64,000 nt of DNA from Desulfobulbus alkaliphilus (GTDB lineage Bacteria > Desulfobacterota > Desulfobulbia > Desulfobulbales > Desulfobulbaceae): assembly GCF_016918545.1 (NCBI RefSeq), contig NZ_JAFFQC010000018.1, positions 1 through 64,000 of the forward strand, in the 5' to 3' direction. A program made the translations under genes and the position numbers. The stretch's first letter is position 1; the number at the start of each line of letters is the position of its first letter. Positions 61,929-64,000 of this stretch are shown one piece after another. The notes below the pieces were generated by a model. It was not told the DNA's origin, did not search any database, and worked only from the letters and a program-made list of their open reading frames with translations.

Positions 61929-64000
61929 GCAACACCGCGATCAAATATGACAACCCCATTTATGTCCTGATGATCACGGTCCACGGCTTGGTTCGCGGTC
62001 ATGATCTCGAACTGGGCCGCGATTCCGACACAGGCGGTCAGGTGACCTATGTCATTGAACTGGCCAGGGCTCTGGCCCGTCATCCCGGGGTCCGCCAGGT
62101 CGATATACTCACTCGCCTGATCGAGGATCCGGGCGTTGAGAAGGATTATGCACAACCCGTGGAGGACATCGGTGAAGGCGCCCGCATCCTGCGCCTGCCG
62201 TGCGGACCGAGGCGCTATATCAGAAAAGAACTGCTCTGGCCGCATCTGGACCAGATGGTGGACCGTTGCCTGCATCTGCTCCGTCAGCAGGGACGGTTGC
62301 CCGACCTCATCCACAGCCACTATGCCGATGCCGGATATGTTGGTTTCCAGCTTTCCCAACTGCTCGGTATTCCCCAGGTTCATACCGGCCACTCCCTGGG
62401 CCGCGACAAACAGAATCGACTCCTGGCATCGGGCCGGAAAAAATCGGCCATCGAACGGCAGTTCAACTTTACCCGCCGTATTGCCGCCGAGGAAGAAGTT
62501 CTGGCCCAGGCTTCCCTGATCGTCACCAGCACCCGCCAGGAAATCGAGGAACAATACGGATTGTACCTCAACCATGATCCAAGGCGCTGCGCGGTCATTC
62601 CCCCTGGAACTGATACTTCGCGCTTTTCACCCCCGGGCCGGAGAAAAATCGCTGAAAACATCGTCAACATGGTGGACCGTTTTTTTACCAGGGTTGGCAA
62701 GCCCATAATTCTGGCGATCTGTCGACCGGATATCCGCAAAAATCTGCATGGCCTGATTGCCGCCTATGGCGGACACGATCAGTTGCGTGAGATTGCCAAT
62801 CTGGTGATCATTGCCGGCAACCGCGATGATATCCGTGACCTGGAAGAGGCCCAGCGGAAAGTACTCGCCGATCTCCTGCTTGACATCGATAAATTTGATC
62901 TCTGGGGTCAAGTCGCCATCCCCAAACGCCATACCCCGGAGGATGTGCCGGAACTCTACCGGTTGGCCGCCCGCCGGCGAGGGGTATTTGTCAACCCCGC
63001 CCTGACAGAACCCTTTGGCCTGACCCTGATCGAAGCCGCGGCCAGCGGCCTGCCCTTTGTCGCCACCGAAGACGGCGGTCCCCGGGATATTGTTGCCAAC
63101 TGCCGAAACGGCCTGCTCGTCGATCCCCTGGACCCAAAGGCCATTGGCGAGGCCCTGTATCAAGCCCTGGCTGATCGTCATCAATGGCGGCAATGGGCCA
63201 GAAACGGTGTGGTGGGTGTCCGCCGCCATTACAGTTGGGATGCGCATGTCGGCAAATATATGCGAGCCGTAGGGAATCTTCTCCGTCGGGGCCGCAAACA
63301 CCGTCGTCGCCGGCTGGCCATGACCCTGCAGGGTGGCAAATCGCCCATGCCCCTGGCGCAGCGTGCTTTAGTCACTGATATCGACAATACCCTGATCGGT
63401 CACCGGGAAAGCGTCCGCGAACTGACAACCTGGCTGCTCGCCCATGCCGGTTCGGTCGCTTTTGGCATCGCCACGGGACGGCCACTGGCAAGCGCGGTCC
63501 AGGTTCTTGAAAAATGGCGTATCCCCCTGCCTAACGTACTGATCACTTCCGTGGGCAGCGAAATCAACTACGGCCCGGACCTGTCTCCGGACAAGGGCTG
63601 GATCAACCATATCCGCCATCTCTGGCGGCGGGAAGCTCTGGTTGAAGCGTTTGCCGATATACCAGGACTTACTCTGCAGAAGGCCCCGGAGAACCAACGG
63701 GAATTCAAGGTGAGCTACGATACGGATCCGAAAAAAATGCCTTCTCTAAAACAATTATACCAACGACTCCGTGAATTGAACCTGCATGCCAATCTCATTT
63801 ATTCCCACGAGGCTTTTCTCGACGTCTTGCCGGTGCGGGTCTCCAAGGGACATGCCATTCGCTACCTGGCCTACAAATGGGGGTTGCCCCTGCGTAATTT
63901 CCTGGTTGCCGGTGACTCGGGAAATGATGCCGAAATGCTGGTGGGCGACACCTCGGCTGTGGTTGTCGGCAATCACAGCCCGGAACTGGAACATTTGCGC
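61925..64000 (+). CDS. Sucrose-phosphate synthase (with HAD phosphatase-like domain), cut by window end
   Basis: 692 codons are in the window from ATG 61925, overlapping fructokinase by ATGA, and the frame is still open at 64000. The glycosyltransferase part starts VLMITVHGLVRGHDLELGRD then SDTGGQVTYVIELARALA; LIHSHYADAGYVGFQLSQLL and PFGLTLIEAAASGLPFVATE (E-x7-E) give UDP-glucose binding and catalysis. From about residue 478 a HAD-type domain begins, ALVTDIDNTLIG, with ATGRPLASAVQVLE and VAGDSGNDAEML. It links UDP-glucose to fructose 6-phosphate. A C-terminal phosphatase in the same chain may release sucrose, an osmolyte. Confidence 0.92.
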   Translation, partial: MSNTAIKYDNPIYVLMITVHGLVRGHDLELGRDSDTGGQVTYVIELARALARHPGVRQVDILTRLIEDPGVEKDYAQPVEDIGEGARILRLPCGPRRYIRKELLWPHLDQMVDRCLHLLRQQGRLPDLIHSHYADAGYVGFQLSQLLGIPQVHTGHSLGRDKQNRLLASGRKKSAIERQFNFTRRIAAEEEVLAQASLIVTSTRQEIEEQYGLYLNHDPRRCAVIPPGTDTSRFSPPGRRKIAENIVNMVDRFFTRVGKPIILAICRPDIRKNLHGLIAAYGGHDQLREIANLVIIAGNRDDIRDLEEAQRKVLADLLLDIDKFDLWGQVAIPKRHTPEDVPELYRLAARRRGVFVNPALTEPFGLTLIEAAASGLPFVATEDGGPRDIVANCRNGLLVDPLDPKAIGEALYQALADRHQWRQWARNGVVGVRRHYSWDAHVGKYMRAVGNLLRRGRKHRRRRLAMTLQGGKSPMPLAQRALVTDIDNTLIGHRESVRELTTWLLAHAGSVAFGIATGRPLASAVQVLEKWRIPLPNVLITSVGSEINYGPDLSPDKGWINHIRHLWRREALVEAFADIPGLTLQKAPENQREFKVSYDTDPKKMPSLKQLYQRLRELNLHANLIYSHEAFLDVLPVRVSKGHAIRYLAYKWGLPLRNFLVAGDSGNDAEMLVGDTSAVVVGNHSPELEHLR

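Noticed and set aside
1-64000. tRNA or rRNA genes
   Set aside because: Searched by eye for TTCRANYC-type arms and CCA ends; nothing convincing was found, though small RNAs cannot be excluded.

Overview
The window looks like a chromosomal segment of an anaerobic deltaproteobacterium (Desulfobacterota). My best guess is a Desulfobulbales-type sulfur-cycle bacterium. This is inferred from gene content (KorDABC-type 2-oxoacid:ferredoxin oxidoreductase, citramalate synthase next to aspartate kinase, paired YeeE/YedE sulfur-permease halves, a DUF4911-like gene beside miaB, sucrose-phosphate synthase); no rRNA or other marker settles it. I saw no rRNA or tRNA gene, CRISPR array or replication origin.

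Region 1 (1-14.6 kb) is accessory DNA and mobile-element debris. It holds the 3' end of an ISAs1-type transposase, RAYT transposase fragments, AT-rich orphan genes separated by a repeated attC-like sequence, a truncated MazF, a Fic protein lacking the canonical catalytic His, a CopG/RelE toxin-antitoxin locus whose toxin carries a nonsense codon, a deleted second copy of that locus, an amino-acid oxidase, a HigBA-type pair, a methyltransferase, a membrane protein, a GNAT/serine hydrolase pair, a secreted Cys-rich/ankyrin pair and one intact RAYT transposase bounded by 14-bp inverted repeats.

Region 2 (14.8-19.9 kb) is a tight five-gene plus-strand cluster: outer-membrane protein, C39-like peptidase, RLAN/RimK-type ATP-grasp ligase, GCS2-type glutamate ligase and N-formylglutamate-amidohydrolase-like hydrolase. 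It looks like a pathway for an unidentified glutamyl-amide or small-peptide metabolite and is the most interesting functional system here.

Region 3 (20-37.3 kb, minus strand) has HtpX, a putative beta-barrel protein, a GNAT enzyme, an acyl-CoA ligase, and an unusual run of acetyl-CoA-synthetase-like ligase, 2-oxoacid dehydrogenase E1alpha/E1beta/E2, ACP, LipB and an ACP-FAAL-acyltransferase fusion, followed by two YeeE/YedE halves and a baeRF-like protein.

Region 4 (37.5-64 kb) is mostly core: a frameshifted permease, KorDABC plus a flavoprotein, rlmN, a radical SAM gene, serC, trmL, the overlapping lysC-cimA-HhH-miaA-recJ run, purB, DUF4911, miaB, a PHP phosphoesterase, a second radical SAM paralogue, and fructokinase plus sucrose-phosphate synthase (cut by the window end).

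Scattered through 4.3-60.9 kb are about ten copies of one non-coding palindromic element. It has 13-bp terminal inverted repeats, a long form of about 217 bp and short forms of about 110-120 bp, always sits between genes, and resembles a MITE family with nested stem-loops.
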